12,457 bases of DNA from contig CALMOR010000095.1 in NCBI GenBank assembly GCA_937872165.1, forward strand, positions 1 through 12,457, read 5' to 3'. The translations under genes were made by a program, and so were the position numbers. Source of the stretch: an uncultured Burkholderiales bacterium (GTDB taxonomy: Bacteria; Pseudomonadota; Gammaproteobacteria; Burkholderiales; Burkholderiaceae_D). This document shows positions 1-5,932 of the stretch, in pieces. The notes beneath the pieces were generated by a model that was not told the DNA's origin, did not search any database, and saw only the letters and a list, made by a program, of their open reading frames with translations. The number at the start of each line of letters is the position of its first letter. The first letter of the stretch is position 1.

Positions 1-1
1 G

Positions 2-142
2 CGTCGTCGTCGCGGCGCCGCGGTCGCGACGGCGAGCCGTCGCGGGATCGAGGCCGTCCGTGCAGGGATGCGGAGCTTACCTGTCGGGAAACGGACGGCG
101 ACGCGAGGCCGGCCCGGCCCTCCGCATTCTTCGACGGAATAA
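2..142 (+). CDS. possible C-terminal tail of an upstream gene (partial, uncertain)
   Basis: The + strand frame beginning at base 2 is open from the left edge to a TAA at 140-142. Its translation starts with an Arg run, then reads GAAVATASRRGIEAV, which could be the end of a real protein, but no family is recognisable. The other two + frames are also open here, and all frames are rich in G/C at third positions, so coding preference does not separate them. This entry mainly says that an upstream gene may end in the first 142 bases. It may equally be non-coding leader DNA of the glycerate kinase gene. Confidence 0.2.
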   Translation, partial: RRRRGAAVATASRRGIEAVRAGMRSLPVGKRTATRGRPGPPHSSTE

Positions 143-152
143 GCATAATGCG
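121..152 (+). promoter_or_regulatory. candidate promoter region of the glycerate kinase gene
   Basis: This small AT-richer island in very GC-rich DNA contains CATAAT at 144-149, five of six matches to the sigma-70 -10 consensus TATAAT. I see no good -35 box 16-18 bp upstream. The -10 candidate lies inside a spaced inverted repeat, CGCATT at 123-128 and AATGCG at 147-152, which could be an operator. Transcription from here would give a leader of roughly 65 nt before the ATG at 222. The assignment rests only on this weak match and its position. Confidence 0.3.
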
Positions 153-221
153 CAGCCCGTGGCTTCCTCCCCGCTGCGCGCCCCTTCAGCATCGCCATCG
201 CGATCAACCACGAGACGAATC

Positions 222-1511
222 ATGACGACTTCATCGCAGGGACCCGCCGACCTGCTGCGTCGGATGCTCGACGCGGCCATCGCGAGCGCGCAGCCGGCAC
301 TCTGCATTCCGCCGCACCTGCCGGAGGCGCCGCGCGGTCGCCTGATCGTGATCGGCGCCGGCAAGGCCTCGGCCGCGATGGCCGCCGCGGTGGAGGCCCA
401 CTGGCCGGGTCCGTTGAGCGGCCTCGTCGTGACGCGCTACGGCTATGCGGTGCCGTGCCCGCGGATCGAGATCGTCGAGGCCTCGCATCCGGTTCCGGAC
501 GAGGCGGGGCTCGAGGCCGCGCATCGCATGCTCGACCTGGTGTGCGGCCTCGACGAGGACGACCTCGTCCTCTGCCTGATCTCGGGCGGCGGGTCATCGC
601 TGCTGCCGCTGCCGGCGGACGGTCTGACGCTCGCCGACAAGCAGGACGTCAACCGCGCGTTGCTGAAGTCGGGTGCGACGATCCGCGAGATGAACTGCCT
701 GCGCCGCCACCTGTCGGGCATCAAGGGCGGCCGGCTCGCCGCCGCGTGCCATCCGGCCCGCGTCGTCACTTTGCTGATCTCCGATGTTCCCGGGGACGAT
801 CCGATCGACATCGCGTCCGGACCGACGGTGGGCGACCCGACGACCTGCGCCGACGCCCTTGACGTGCTGCGCCGCTACGGCCTCGACGTGCCGGCGGTCG
901 TGATCGACCTGCTCGAGAGCGGCCGTGGCGAATCGGTCAAGCCGGACGATCCACGGCTCGCGCGCGCCGAGGTGCGGATCGTCGCGACGCCGCAGCAGGC
1001 GCTCGAAGCCGCGCAGCGCGTGGCCCGCGAAGCCGGCTTCGAAGCCCACGTGCTCGGCGATGCGCTGGAAGGCGAGGCGAGCGATGTCGGCAAGGTCCTC
1101 GCCGCGATCGCATTGCAGGTCGCGCGGCGCGGCCAGCCGTTCGCGGCACCGTGCGTGCTGTTGTCCGGCGGAGAGACGACGGTCACCGTGCGCGGCGACG
1201 GACGAGGCGGGCGCAACGTCGAGTGCTTGCTGTCGATGGCGCTCACGCTCGACGGTCATCCGCGCATCCATGCGCTGGCCGCCGACACCGACGGCGTCGA
1301 CGGCCAGGAGGAGGTGGCCGGCGCCGTGCTGACGCCCGACACGCTCGCGCGCGCGTGGTCGCTCGGCATCAAGCCGCGCGACGCGCTCGCCGACAACGAC
1401 GGCCACGGCTTCTTCGGGTCGCTCGGCGATGCGGTCGTCACCGGCCCGACGTTGACCAACGTCAACGACTTCCGGGCGATCCTGATCGAGACGGAGACGC
1501 TCGCTCGCTGA
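222..1511 (+). CDS. glycerate 2-kinase (DUF4147/MOFRL family)
   Basis: This 429-residue protein matches the usual length and motif order of GckA/TtuD-type glycerate kinases, which phosphorylate D-glycerate to 2-phosphoglycerate with ATP. The family feeds tartronate-semialdehyde, glyoxylate or hydroxypyruvate degradation into glycolysis, in the cytoplasm. Visible motifs are GAGKAS (45-50), SGGGSSL (121-127), KSGATIREMN (149-158), SDVPGDD (187-193), IASGPT (197-202), GDGRGGRN in the C-terminal MOFRL domain (326-332), TDGVDG (356-361) and NVND (413-416). The frame is open upstream to a GTG at 60, but the extra 54 residues are low-complexity Arg/Ser/Pro, and family homology begins at the ATG at 222, so I choose that start. 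It has only a weak purine-rich site (GAGACGA) upstream. The usual partner, tartronate semialdehyde reductase, is not in the window. The symbol (gckA or ttuD) cannot be settled from sequence alone. Confidence 0.93.
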   Translation: MTTSSQGPADLLRRMLDAAIASAQPALCIPPHLPEAPRGRLIVIGAGKASAAMAAAVEAHWPGPLSGLVVTRYGYAVPCPRIEIVEASHPVPDEAGLEAAHRMLDLVCGLDEDDLVLCLISGGGSSLLPLPADGLTLADKQDVNRALLKSGATIREMNCLRRHLSGIKGGRLAAACHPARVVTLLISDVPGDDPIDIASGPTVGDPTTCADALDVLRRYGLDVPAVVIDLLESGRGESVKPDDPRLARAEVRIVATPQQALEAAQRVAREAGFEAHVLGDALEGEASDVGKVLAAIALQVARRGQPFAAPCVLLSGGETTVTVRGDGRGGRNVECLLSMALTLDGHPRIHALAADTDGVDGQEEVAGAVLTPDTLARAWSLGIKPRDALADNDGHGFFGSLGDAVVTGPTLTNVNDFRAILIETETLAR

Positions 1512-1631
1512 GGGGATGGCCCACCGGTGCCTGCCGTGGCCGCTGTAGTCCGTCGCTCATCCGTCTTTCGACCCGCGTCTGACAAGGCGCTCGCACGCGC
1601 GTCTGCATGCTGTGACGACGATCCGCGCATC

Positions 1632-1647
1632 GTGTCCGTCCGGACAC
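1632..1647. promoter_or_regulatory. perfect 16-bp palindrome, candidate operator of the SDR gene
   Basis: GTGTCCG and CGGACAC form a perfect 7-bp dyad around a 2-bp centre (GTGTCCGTCCGGACAC). It lies 79 bp before the SDR start in the 215-bp gap after the glycerate kinase gene. Size and symmetry resemble the operators of TetR- or GntR-like dimers. The dyad is not followed by a T-run, so it does not look like a terminator. No gene for a regulator of those families is in the window. The rest of this gap (1512-1726) holds no ORF I believe in and only a weak promoter candidate (CTGACA at 1579-1584, with no convincing -10). Confidence 0.45.
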
Positions 1648-1715
1648 TGCACGGCCCCGTTGGTCCACGCATCGATCGCCTTTCCGCGAGCACGGTCGTG
1701 CCCATCGGTCACGAC

Positions 1716-1720
1716 GAGGA
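1716..1720 (+). promoter_or_regulatory. ribosome binding site of the SDR gene
   Basis: GAGGA lies 6 nt upstream of the ATG at 1727, which is good Shine-Dalgarno spacing. It supports the start that keeps the Tat-type N-terminus. Confidence 0.7.
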
Positions 1721-1726
1721 CAGCTC

Positions 1727-2743
1727 ATGGATGATGGAAAGAACTACACGCGCCGCGATGCGATCGGCACGATCGCCGCATCGCTCGGTGCCGTGACGGT
1801 CGCACGCGGCGCGAGCGCCGCGACCGCGACGGGCGGCGAGGCGGCCTCGACCGCGACGGCCGTGCCGCTCACCGATCCGAGGACGAAGTATCCGAAGCCG
1901 CCGTTCAAGGGCCAGTCGCAGGAATGGCCGGGCCTCGCGAGCCGCATGGAGCCACGGCCGGACCACGGTGAGCAGAGCTATCGCGGTTCGGGACGGCTGC
2001 TCGGCCGCAAGGCGCTCGTCACCGGCGGCGACAGCGGCATGGGCCGCGCCGCCGCGATCGCCTTCGCGCGCGAGGGAGCGGACGTCGCGATCTGCTACTA
2101 CCCGACCGAGGAAGCCGATGCCCAGGAGGTGGTGGCGCTGATCAAGGCCGATGGACGGAAGGCCGTGGCGTTGCCGGGCGATCTGCGCGAAGAGGCCTTC
2201 TGCCGCAAGCTCGTCGCCGACGCGGTCGCGCAACTGGGAGGCCTCGACATCCTCGTCAGCAACGCGGGTCGACAGCAGGCCCACGACTCGATCCTCGACC
2301 TCACGACCGAGGCCTTCGACGCGACGATGAAGACCAACATCTATGCGCCGTTCTGGATCATCAAGGCCGCGGTCCCGCACCTGCCGCCCGGCGCGACCAT
2401 CATCGCGACGACGTCGGAACAGGCCACCGATCCGACGCCCGACCTCTACGACTACGCGATGACGAAGGCCGCGACGACGAACTACGTGCACTCGCTCGCC
2501 AAGCAACTCGCGTCGAAAGGCATCCGCGTCAACGGCGTCGCGCCCGGTCCCATCTGGACGCCGCTGCAGGTGAGCGGTGGCGCGAGCCAGGAGAAGCTGA
2601 AGACCTTCGGCGGCATGACCCCGATGAAGCGTCCGGGACAGCCGGCGGAGCTCGCGTCGATCTACGTTCAGCTCGCCGCCGCCGATGCGAGCTATGCGAC
2701 CGGTCAGGTCTACGGGTCCGCGGGAGGGTCGGGGCAGCCCTGA
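1727..2743 (+). CDS. SDR-family NAD(P)-dependent oxidoreductase with Tat-type signal
   Basis: This 338-residue short-chain dehydrogenase/reductase belongs to the long-N-terminus group that includes YghA and general stress protein 39-like enzymes. Such enzymes reduce aldehydes/ketones or oxidise alcohols with NAD(P), but the substrate here is unknown. The N-terminus reads YTRRDAIGTIAASLGAV (7-23), a twin-arginine motif plus a hydrophobic stretch ending near ARGASA, followed by a linker containing KYPKPPF (54-60). The Rossmann motif TGGDSGMGRA is at 99-108 and NAG at 179-181. The catalytic set is Ser230, Tyr243 and Lys247 (YAMTK), with PGPIWTPL at 273-280 and a GSGQP end typical of the group. 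The start is supported by GAGGA 6 nt upstream. It converges with the lysR gene with only 19 bp between the stops. A Tat signal on an NAD(P) enzyme is odd, because the periplasm has no known free NAD(P) pool; either the cofactor is carried out bound or the protein stays inside. Confidence 0.92.
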   Translation: MDDGKNYTRRDAIGTIAASLGAVTVARGASAATATGGEAASTATAVPLTDPRTKYPKPPFKGQSQEWPGLASRMEPRPDHGEQSYRGSGRLLGRKALVTGGDSGMGRAAAIAFAREGADVAICYYPTEEADAQEVVALIKADGRKAVALPGDLREEAFCRKLVADAVAQLGGLDILVSNAGRQQAHDSILDLTTEAFDATMKTNIYAPFWIIKAAVPHLPPGATIIATTSEQATDPTPDLYDYAMTKAATTNYVHSLAKQLASKGIRVNGVAPGPIWTPLQVSGGASQEKLKTFGGMTPMKRPGQPAELASIYVQLAAADASYATGQVYGSAGGSGQP

Positions 2744-2762
2744 TCGCCTCTGGCGCGGCTCG

Positions 2763-3653
2763 CTAACCCGCCGCCTTCGCACGCGCACGCAGGCGAGGCG
2801 CCGCGAAGTCCAGGAAGGCCCTCAGCTTCAGCGGGATCCGCTGCTGCCCGTCGAACACCAGGCTGAGCGGGCTCGGCGGCGGCTCGAAGCTCTTCAGCAC
2901 CACGGTCAGTTCGTTCGCGCGACGAGCCGCCTCGATCTGATAGAGCCGCACCTGGGTCAGGCCGATGCCCGCGCGTGCCGCGTCCACAGCGGCCTCGGCC
3001 GTATTGACGACGAGACGGGCCCGGATCGGCACTTCGACGCCGTCGAAGGTCCAGCTCTGCGACGAGCCGGTCGCGTTCATCGCCACGCAGTCGTGCTCGC
3101 GCAGGTCGTCGGGGACGAGAGGGACGCCGCGCGCCTTCATATATTCGGGACTTGCACAGGTGACGCGCCGGATCGAGCCGAGACCGATCGCGTTGAGGCG
3201 GCTGTCCGGCAGCGAGCCGATGCGGACCGCGACGTCAAGGTGTTCGTCCAGAAGATGCGAGATGCGATCGCCGAGCACGACCCTGACGTCGACGTCGCGA
3301 TAGGCCAACAGGAATTCGTTGACGACCGGCAACAGATGGAGGCGTCCGAACAGCAAGGGCGCGGTCACCACGAGCTCGCCGATCGGCGCGACGAACTCTC
3401 CGCCGGCCAGCCGTTCGGCGTCGGCCACCTGGCCGAGGATCCGTTTGCAGTCCGCCAGATACGAGCGCCCGGCGTCGGTCAGTTCGAGGCGGCGCGTCGA
3501 GCGGATCAGCAGACGCGTCCGCAGATGCGCCTCCAGGTCGGCGATCTTGCGACTGACCGTGGCCAGCGGCACGCCGAGCCGCCTGCCGGCCGCGGAGAGG
3601 CTGGTGCCTTCCGCGACCGCGACGAAGAGCGACATGGCATCGAGCCGATCCAT
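2763..3653 (-). CDS. LysR-family transcriptional regulator
   Basis: This 296-residue protein is the normal length for a LysR-type regulator. The N-terminal winged helix-turn-helix covers about residues 4-62 (MSLFVAVAEGTSLSAAGRRL, then ATVSRKIADLEAHL, then LIRSTRRLELTDAG), followed by a linker helix. A periplasmic-binding-protein-like effector domain spans about 90-290 and includes a typical DVAVRIG segment (140-146). It resembles the large subgroup regulating nearby oxidoreductases or hydrolases; the effector is unknown. The gene diverges from the exported hydrolase gene across a 162-bp gap, the classic layout for a LysR regulator controlling its neighbour and itself. A T-N11-A palindrome sits just before its start codon. 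At the other end it meets the SDR gene tail to tail, with stops 19 bp apart and no clear terminator between them. Confidence 0.94.
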   Translation of the reverse strand: MDRLDAMSLFVAVAEGTSLSAAGRRLGVPLATVSRKIADLEAHLRTRLLIRSTRRLELTDAGRSYLADCKRILGQVADAERLAGGEFVAPIGELVVTAPLLFGRLHLLPVVNEFLLAYRDVDVRVVLGDRISHLLDEHLDVAVRIGSLPDSRLNAIGLGSIRRVTCASPEYMKARGVPLVPDDLREHDCVAMNATGSSQSWTFDGVEVPIRARLVVNTAEAAVDAARAGIGLTQVRLYQIEAARRANELTVVLKSFEPPPSPLSLVFDGQQRIPLKLRAFLDFAAPRLRARAKAAG

Positions 3654-3659
3654 CGACCA

Positions 3660-3674
3660 TTCCGTAATTCGGAA
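3660..3674. promoter_or_regulatory. LysR-type binding box (T-N11-A dyad) in the divergent gap
   Basis: TTCCGTAATTCGGAA is a perfect 5-bp dyad around a 5-bp AT-rich centre. Within it, bases 3661-3673 fit the LysR consensus T-N11-A. The site ends 6 bp before the lysR start codon and overlaps the region where its ribosome would bind, so autorepression is a natural inference. It is also about 142 bp upstream of the hydrolase start. That LysR-type regulators bind such boxes is established; that this one does is inference. Confidence 0.5.
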
Positions 3675-3682
3675 GACTGCAT

Positions 3683-3688
3683 CTTATA
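3683..3688 (-). promoter_or_regulatory. candidate -10 element of the lysR promoter
   Basis: Read on the minus strand these bases give TATAAG, five of six matches to the sigma-70 -10 consensus, in the only AT-rich patch of the divergent gap. No good -35 box lies 17 bp upstream, which is common for promoters that need an activator. It lies about 30 bp before the lysR start codon, with the palindrome at 3660-3674 just downstream, where a bound repressor would block it. Confidence 0.35.
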
Positions 3689-3806
3689 TCAACGGACTGT
3701 TCCCGGATTTCGGCATGGGCTATCTTCGCCACCGCAGTGAACGACGGCCCCGTCCGCCGCTGCGCGCCGCGTCGGCCCGAGGCCGGTGCGTCGCAACTCA
3801 CCGAAC

Positions 3807-3814
3807 GGAAAGAA
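3807..3814 (+). promoter_or_regulatory. ribosome binding site deciding the hydrolase start
   Basis: GGAAAGAA lies directly upstream of the ATG at 3816. The GTG at 3786 in the same frame would add ten charged residues before the signal peptide and has no comparable site, so the ATG is preferred. Confidence 0.55.
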
Positions 3815-3815
3815 C

Positions 3816-4772
3816 ATGAACGTCCGCCTGCTGAATGCCGTCGCGATCGCCGCGGCCCTGTCGACCGGGACCGCCGCCGCGCAGTCGTCCCCGTCCGTCT
3901 CGTCGACGACCACGTACCACACGGTCGCCGTGGACGGCGTCGACGTGTTCTATCGCGAAGCCGGCCCGAAGGACGCGCCGACGCTGCTGTTGCTGCACGG
4001 TTTCCCGTCTTCGTCGGTGATGTTCGCGACCCTGATCCCGTTGCTCGCCGACCGCTATCACGTGATCGCGCCCGACTACCCCGGCTTCGGTCGCAGCGAC
4101 GCCCCGACGCCGTCGCGATACGCCTACACGTTCGACCACATCGCGACGACGGTCGATCACCTGACCGAAGCGTTGGGTCTCACCCGCTACGCGCTCTATC
4201 TGCAGGACTACGGCGGTCCCGTCGGCTTCCGTCTCGCGCTCGCCCATCCGGAGCGCGTGAGCGCGATCGTCGTGCAGAACGCAGTGGCGAGCGAAGACGG
4301 TCTCGGCCCGGCCTGGGATTCGAGGAAGGCCTTCTGGAAGGACCGCGCGGGCAACGAAGCGAAGGTCATTCCCAACTTCCTTTCGTTCGCCACCACGCGA
4401 GGCCGCCACATCGGATCGAGCCCGAACGTCGAGCGCTACGACCCCGCCGCGTGGATCGACGAGTTCGCGCATTTGTCGCAACCGGGTCAGAGGGAGATCC
4501 AGTCCGATCTGTTCTTCGACTATCAGACCAACGTCGCCGCCTACCCGCAGTGGCAGGCCTGGATGCGCCGGACCCGGCCGCCGATGCTGGTGCTGTGGGG
4601 CCGCTACGATCCTTCGTTCGCGCTGCCGGGGGCAGCCGCCTACCAGCGCGATGTACCGGAAGCGGAGGTGCATGTCCTCGACGCCGGACACTTCGCGCTC
4701 GACGAGAAGGTCGACGAGATCGCCGCCCTCATGCGCGCCTTCCTGGCTGCTCACGCGACCGTGGGGCGTTGA
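3816..4772 (+). CDS. exported alpha/beta-fold hydrolase, epoxide hydrolase/dehalogenase type
   Basis: This 318-residue protein begins with a Sec-type signal peptide (MNVRLLNAVAIAAALSTGTA, then AAQ), with likely cleavage after Ala22. The alpha/beta hydrolase fold shows the oxyanion motif HGFP (61-64), DYPGFGRSD (87-95), and a nucleophile elbow whose residue is Asp131 in QDYGGPVG, not Ser. The acid is probably Asp265 (GRYDPSF) and the base His292 (AGHFALDE). An Asp nucleophile is typical of epoxide hydrolases, haloalkane dehalogenases and fluoroacetate dehalogenases, which form an alkyl-enzyme ester. HGFP rather than HGNP, and the lack of Trp beside the Asp, favour epoxide hydrolase-like over classic haloalkane dehalogenase. 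The true substrate cannot be read from sequence. It is transcribed divergently from the lysR gene, which probably controls it. The next gene, araC-type, starts 140 bp downstream. Confidence 0.88.
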   Translation: MNVRLLNAVAIAAALSTGTAAAQSSPSVSSTTTYHTVAVDGVDVFYREAGPKDAPTLLLLHGFPSSSVMFATLIPLLADRYHVIAPDYPGFGRSDAPTPSRYAYTFDHIATTVDHLTEALGLTRYALYLQDYGGPVGFRLALAHPERVSAIVVQNAVASEDGLGPAWDSRKAFWKDRAGNEAKVIPNFLSFATTRGRHIGSSPNVERYDPAAWIDEFAHLSQPGQREIQSDLFFDYQTNVAAYPQWQAWMRRTRPPMLVLWGRYDPSFALPGAAAYQRDVPEAEVHVLDAGHFALDEKVDEIAALMRAFLAAHATVGR

Positions 4773-4789
4773 CGAGGGAGCCGTCGACG
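4767..4789 (+). terminator. possible stem-loop at the end of the hydrolase gene
   Basis: CGTTGACG (4767-4774) can pair with CGTCGACG (4782-4789), giving an 8-bp stem with one G-U pair and a 7-nt loop. It overlaps the TGA stop at 4770-4772. There is no T-run after it, so intrinsic termination would be inefficient; it may instead protect the mRNA end. Confidence 0.3.
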
Positions 4790-4898
4790 TTGCTGCAAGG
4801 AGGACGGGTCTGAGAGACACTGCGGCCTCGCGGTCCACGGGAGCCGGCGCGGCGTCGAAGATCGATCGAACGCCGGCGAGCGGAGCGCGACTCCTTCC

Positions 4899-4903
4899 GA
4901 GGT
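4899..4903 (+). promoter_or_regulatory. ribosome binding site of the first AraC-type gene
   Basis: GAGGT lies 9 nt before the ATG at 4913 and supports that start. The 140-bp gap before it (4773-4912) otherwise shows a spaced GC-rich inverted repeat (GCCGGCG at 4843-4849, CGCCGGC at 4871-4877) of unknown meaning and no clear sigma-70 promoter. Confidence 0.55.
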
Positions 4904-4912
4904 ACAGCGCAC

Positions 4913-5830
4913 ATGGATGCATCCGTCGACTCCCGAGTCGGGCGGCCTCACGACGAGGCTGCCCGGCCGGTCAGCCCGGACGACTGGGCACGTCGTCTTT
5001 CCGGTCCTCCCGAGATCAGCAGTCACAGCGGACTGTGGCCGACGGCGCTCCTCAGACGCTGGAGCGGCACGTCGCCGCTGATGGAGCAGCCACCGCTCGA
5101 TCATCATTACGTGGTCCAGCATCTGGGCGGTCCCAAGCGGATCTCGCGCAAGCGCGACGGTGCCGATGTCTCGACCGTCGCGGCCTGCGGGTCGCTGACG
5201 ATCGTCCCGGCCGGTACGCGCTTCACCTGGCGGACCGCCGGACCGATCCGGTTCGCCCATCTCTATTTCTCGCCCGCGTTGCTGGGCGCGGTCGCGGCGC
5301 GATTCGACAGGGGCAGGGAGTTCTCGCTGATCGATCGGGTCGGCGTGCGCGACCCGCTTCTCGAGTCGCTCTACGCCGCGATGCTCGAAGGCACCGCACG
5401 ACCGACGTCCGCGCCCGCGTTCTACCTCGACGCGCTGCTCGACGCCTTCCTCGTCCGCATCCTGGCCACGCACACGACCGCGCGCGTCAAACCCGCGAGG
5501 CCGCCGGAGGTCCTGCCGCGCTTCCGCGCGCAACGGGTCGCCGATTTCATCGAGGAGAATCTCGATCGGCCTCTGTCGGTCGCCGAGCTGGCGGACCTCG
5601 CGGGAACCAGCCTTTCCCACTTCAGCAGGGCGTTCCGCAATGCGGTGGGCGAACCTCCGCACCGGTATCTGCAGCGGCGTCGCGTCGAACGCGCGATGCG
5701 ACTCCTGACGGACACGGATCTCGGGGCCGCGGAGATCGCGAAGCAATCCGGCTTCCACGACACCGATCAACTCGGCAGGGCGTTCCTCAAGCAGACCGGG
5801 ACCACGCCGTCGCGTTACCGGCGCGGCTGA
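4913..5830 (+). CDS. AraC-family transcriptional regulator (first)
   Basis: This 305-residue protein has a typical AraC layout. An N-terminal cupin-like sensing domain covers about 40-160, with a beta-rich stretch containing GSLTIVPAGTRFTWR (93-107). The C-terminal DNA-binding domain covers about 205-303. The first helix-turn-helix reads LSVAELADLAGTSLSHFSRA (221-240). The second is around AAEIAKQSGFHDTDQLGRAF (272-291) and is followed by the family's TGTTPSRYR end (295-303). The effector is unknown. It shares little visible identity with the second AraC-type protein (6728-7654) outside the DNA-binding core, so the two are not a recent duplication. It lies 140 bp after the hydrolase gene and 102 bp before the sigma factor gene, same strand. 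Possible targets are the hydrolase, the sigma gene or the esterase-pao cluster; sequence does not decide. Confidence 0.93.
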   Translation: MDASVDSRVGRPHDEAARPVSPDDWARRLSGPPEISSHSGLWPTALLRRWSGTSPLMEQPPLDHHYVVQHLGGPKRISRKRDGADVSTVAACGSLTIVPAGTRFTWRTAGPIRFAHLYFSPALLGAVAARFDRGREFSLIDRVGVRDPLLESLYAAMLEGTARPTSAPAFYLDALLDAFLVRILATHTTARVKPARPPEVLPRFRAQRVADFIEENLDRPLSVAELADLAGTSLSHFSRAFRNAVGEPPHRYLQRRRVERAMRLLTDTDLGAAEIAKQSGFHDTDQLGRAFLKQTGTTPSRYRRG

Positions 5831-5845
5831 CGGTCGTCAGCGACC
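5826..5845 (+). terminator. overlapping inverted repeats at the end of the first AraC-type gene
   Basis: GCTGACG (5826-5832) and CGTCAGC (5835-5841) form a perfect 7-bp dyad spanning the TGA stop at 5828-5830. As RNA this is a 6-bp stem with a 4-nt loop. A second hairpin, GGTCG (5832-5836) with CGACC (5841-5845) and a TCAG loop, would exclude the first. No T-run follows. The dyad could be a weak terminator or an operator for the sigma factor gene. Confidence 0.3.
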
Positions 5846-5862
5846 GCCCTTACGTCGATTCG

Positions 5863-5889
5863 TGCGAATTACCGCGTGATCCTGCGAAT
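5863..5889. repeat. direct repeat TGCGAAT at 20-bp spacing, candidate regulator half-sites
   Basis: TGCGAAT occurs at 5863-5869 and again at 5883-5889, 20 bp apart, about two helical turns. It lies in the gap before the sigma factor gene. Direct half-sites at this pitch are typical of AraC-family operators, and an AraC-type gene ends just upstream. This is suggestive only. Confidence 0.3.
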
Positions 5890-5917
5890 ATCTTCGCGAG
5901 GGCGCACGGAAGAGAAC

Positions 5918-5926
5918 GGAGAGAGG
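5918..5926 (+). promoter_or_regulatory. ribosome binding site deciding the sigma factor start
   Basis: GGAGAGAGG ends 6 nt before the ATG at 5933. The same frame has an ATG-like start at 5876 with no such site, so the later ATG is chosen. Confidence 0.65.
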
Positions 5927-5932
5927 CGGAGA

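Noticed and set aside
1..15. Short CGT/CGTCG simple repeat at the left edge
   Set aside because: It is only about four units and similar runs of CGTCG occur throughout this GC-rich window, for instance near 9925-9950.
1..146. Possible divergent gene on the minus strand starting at the ATG at 146 and running off the left edge
   Set aside because: It has no Shine-Dalgarno site and a Ser/Arg/Asp-rich product with no recognisable family in the 48 visible codons.
60..221. N-terminal extension of the glycerate kinase from the GTG at 60
   Set aside because: The added 54 residues are low-complexity and outside the conserved family start. The ATG at 222 gives the usual length.
2744..2762. Bidirectional terminator between the convergent SDR and lysR genes
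   Set aside because: The gap is 19 bp, with no stable stem plus T-run on either strand.
4797..4804. Near-perfect Shine-Dalgarno sequence AAGGAGGA
   Set aside because: No ATG or GTG lies at usable distance. The only nearby candidate is a CTG at 4810 in a frame without protein character, so I treat it as chance or a decayed start.
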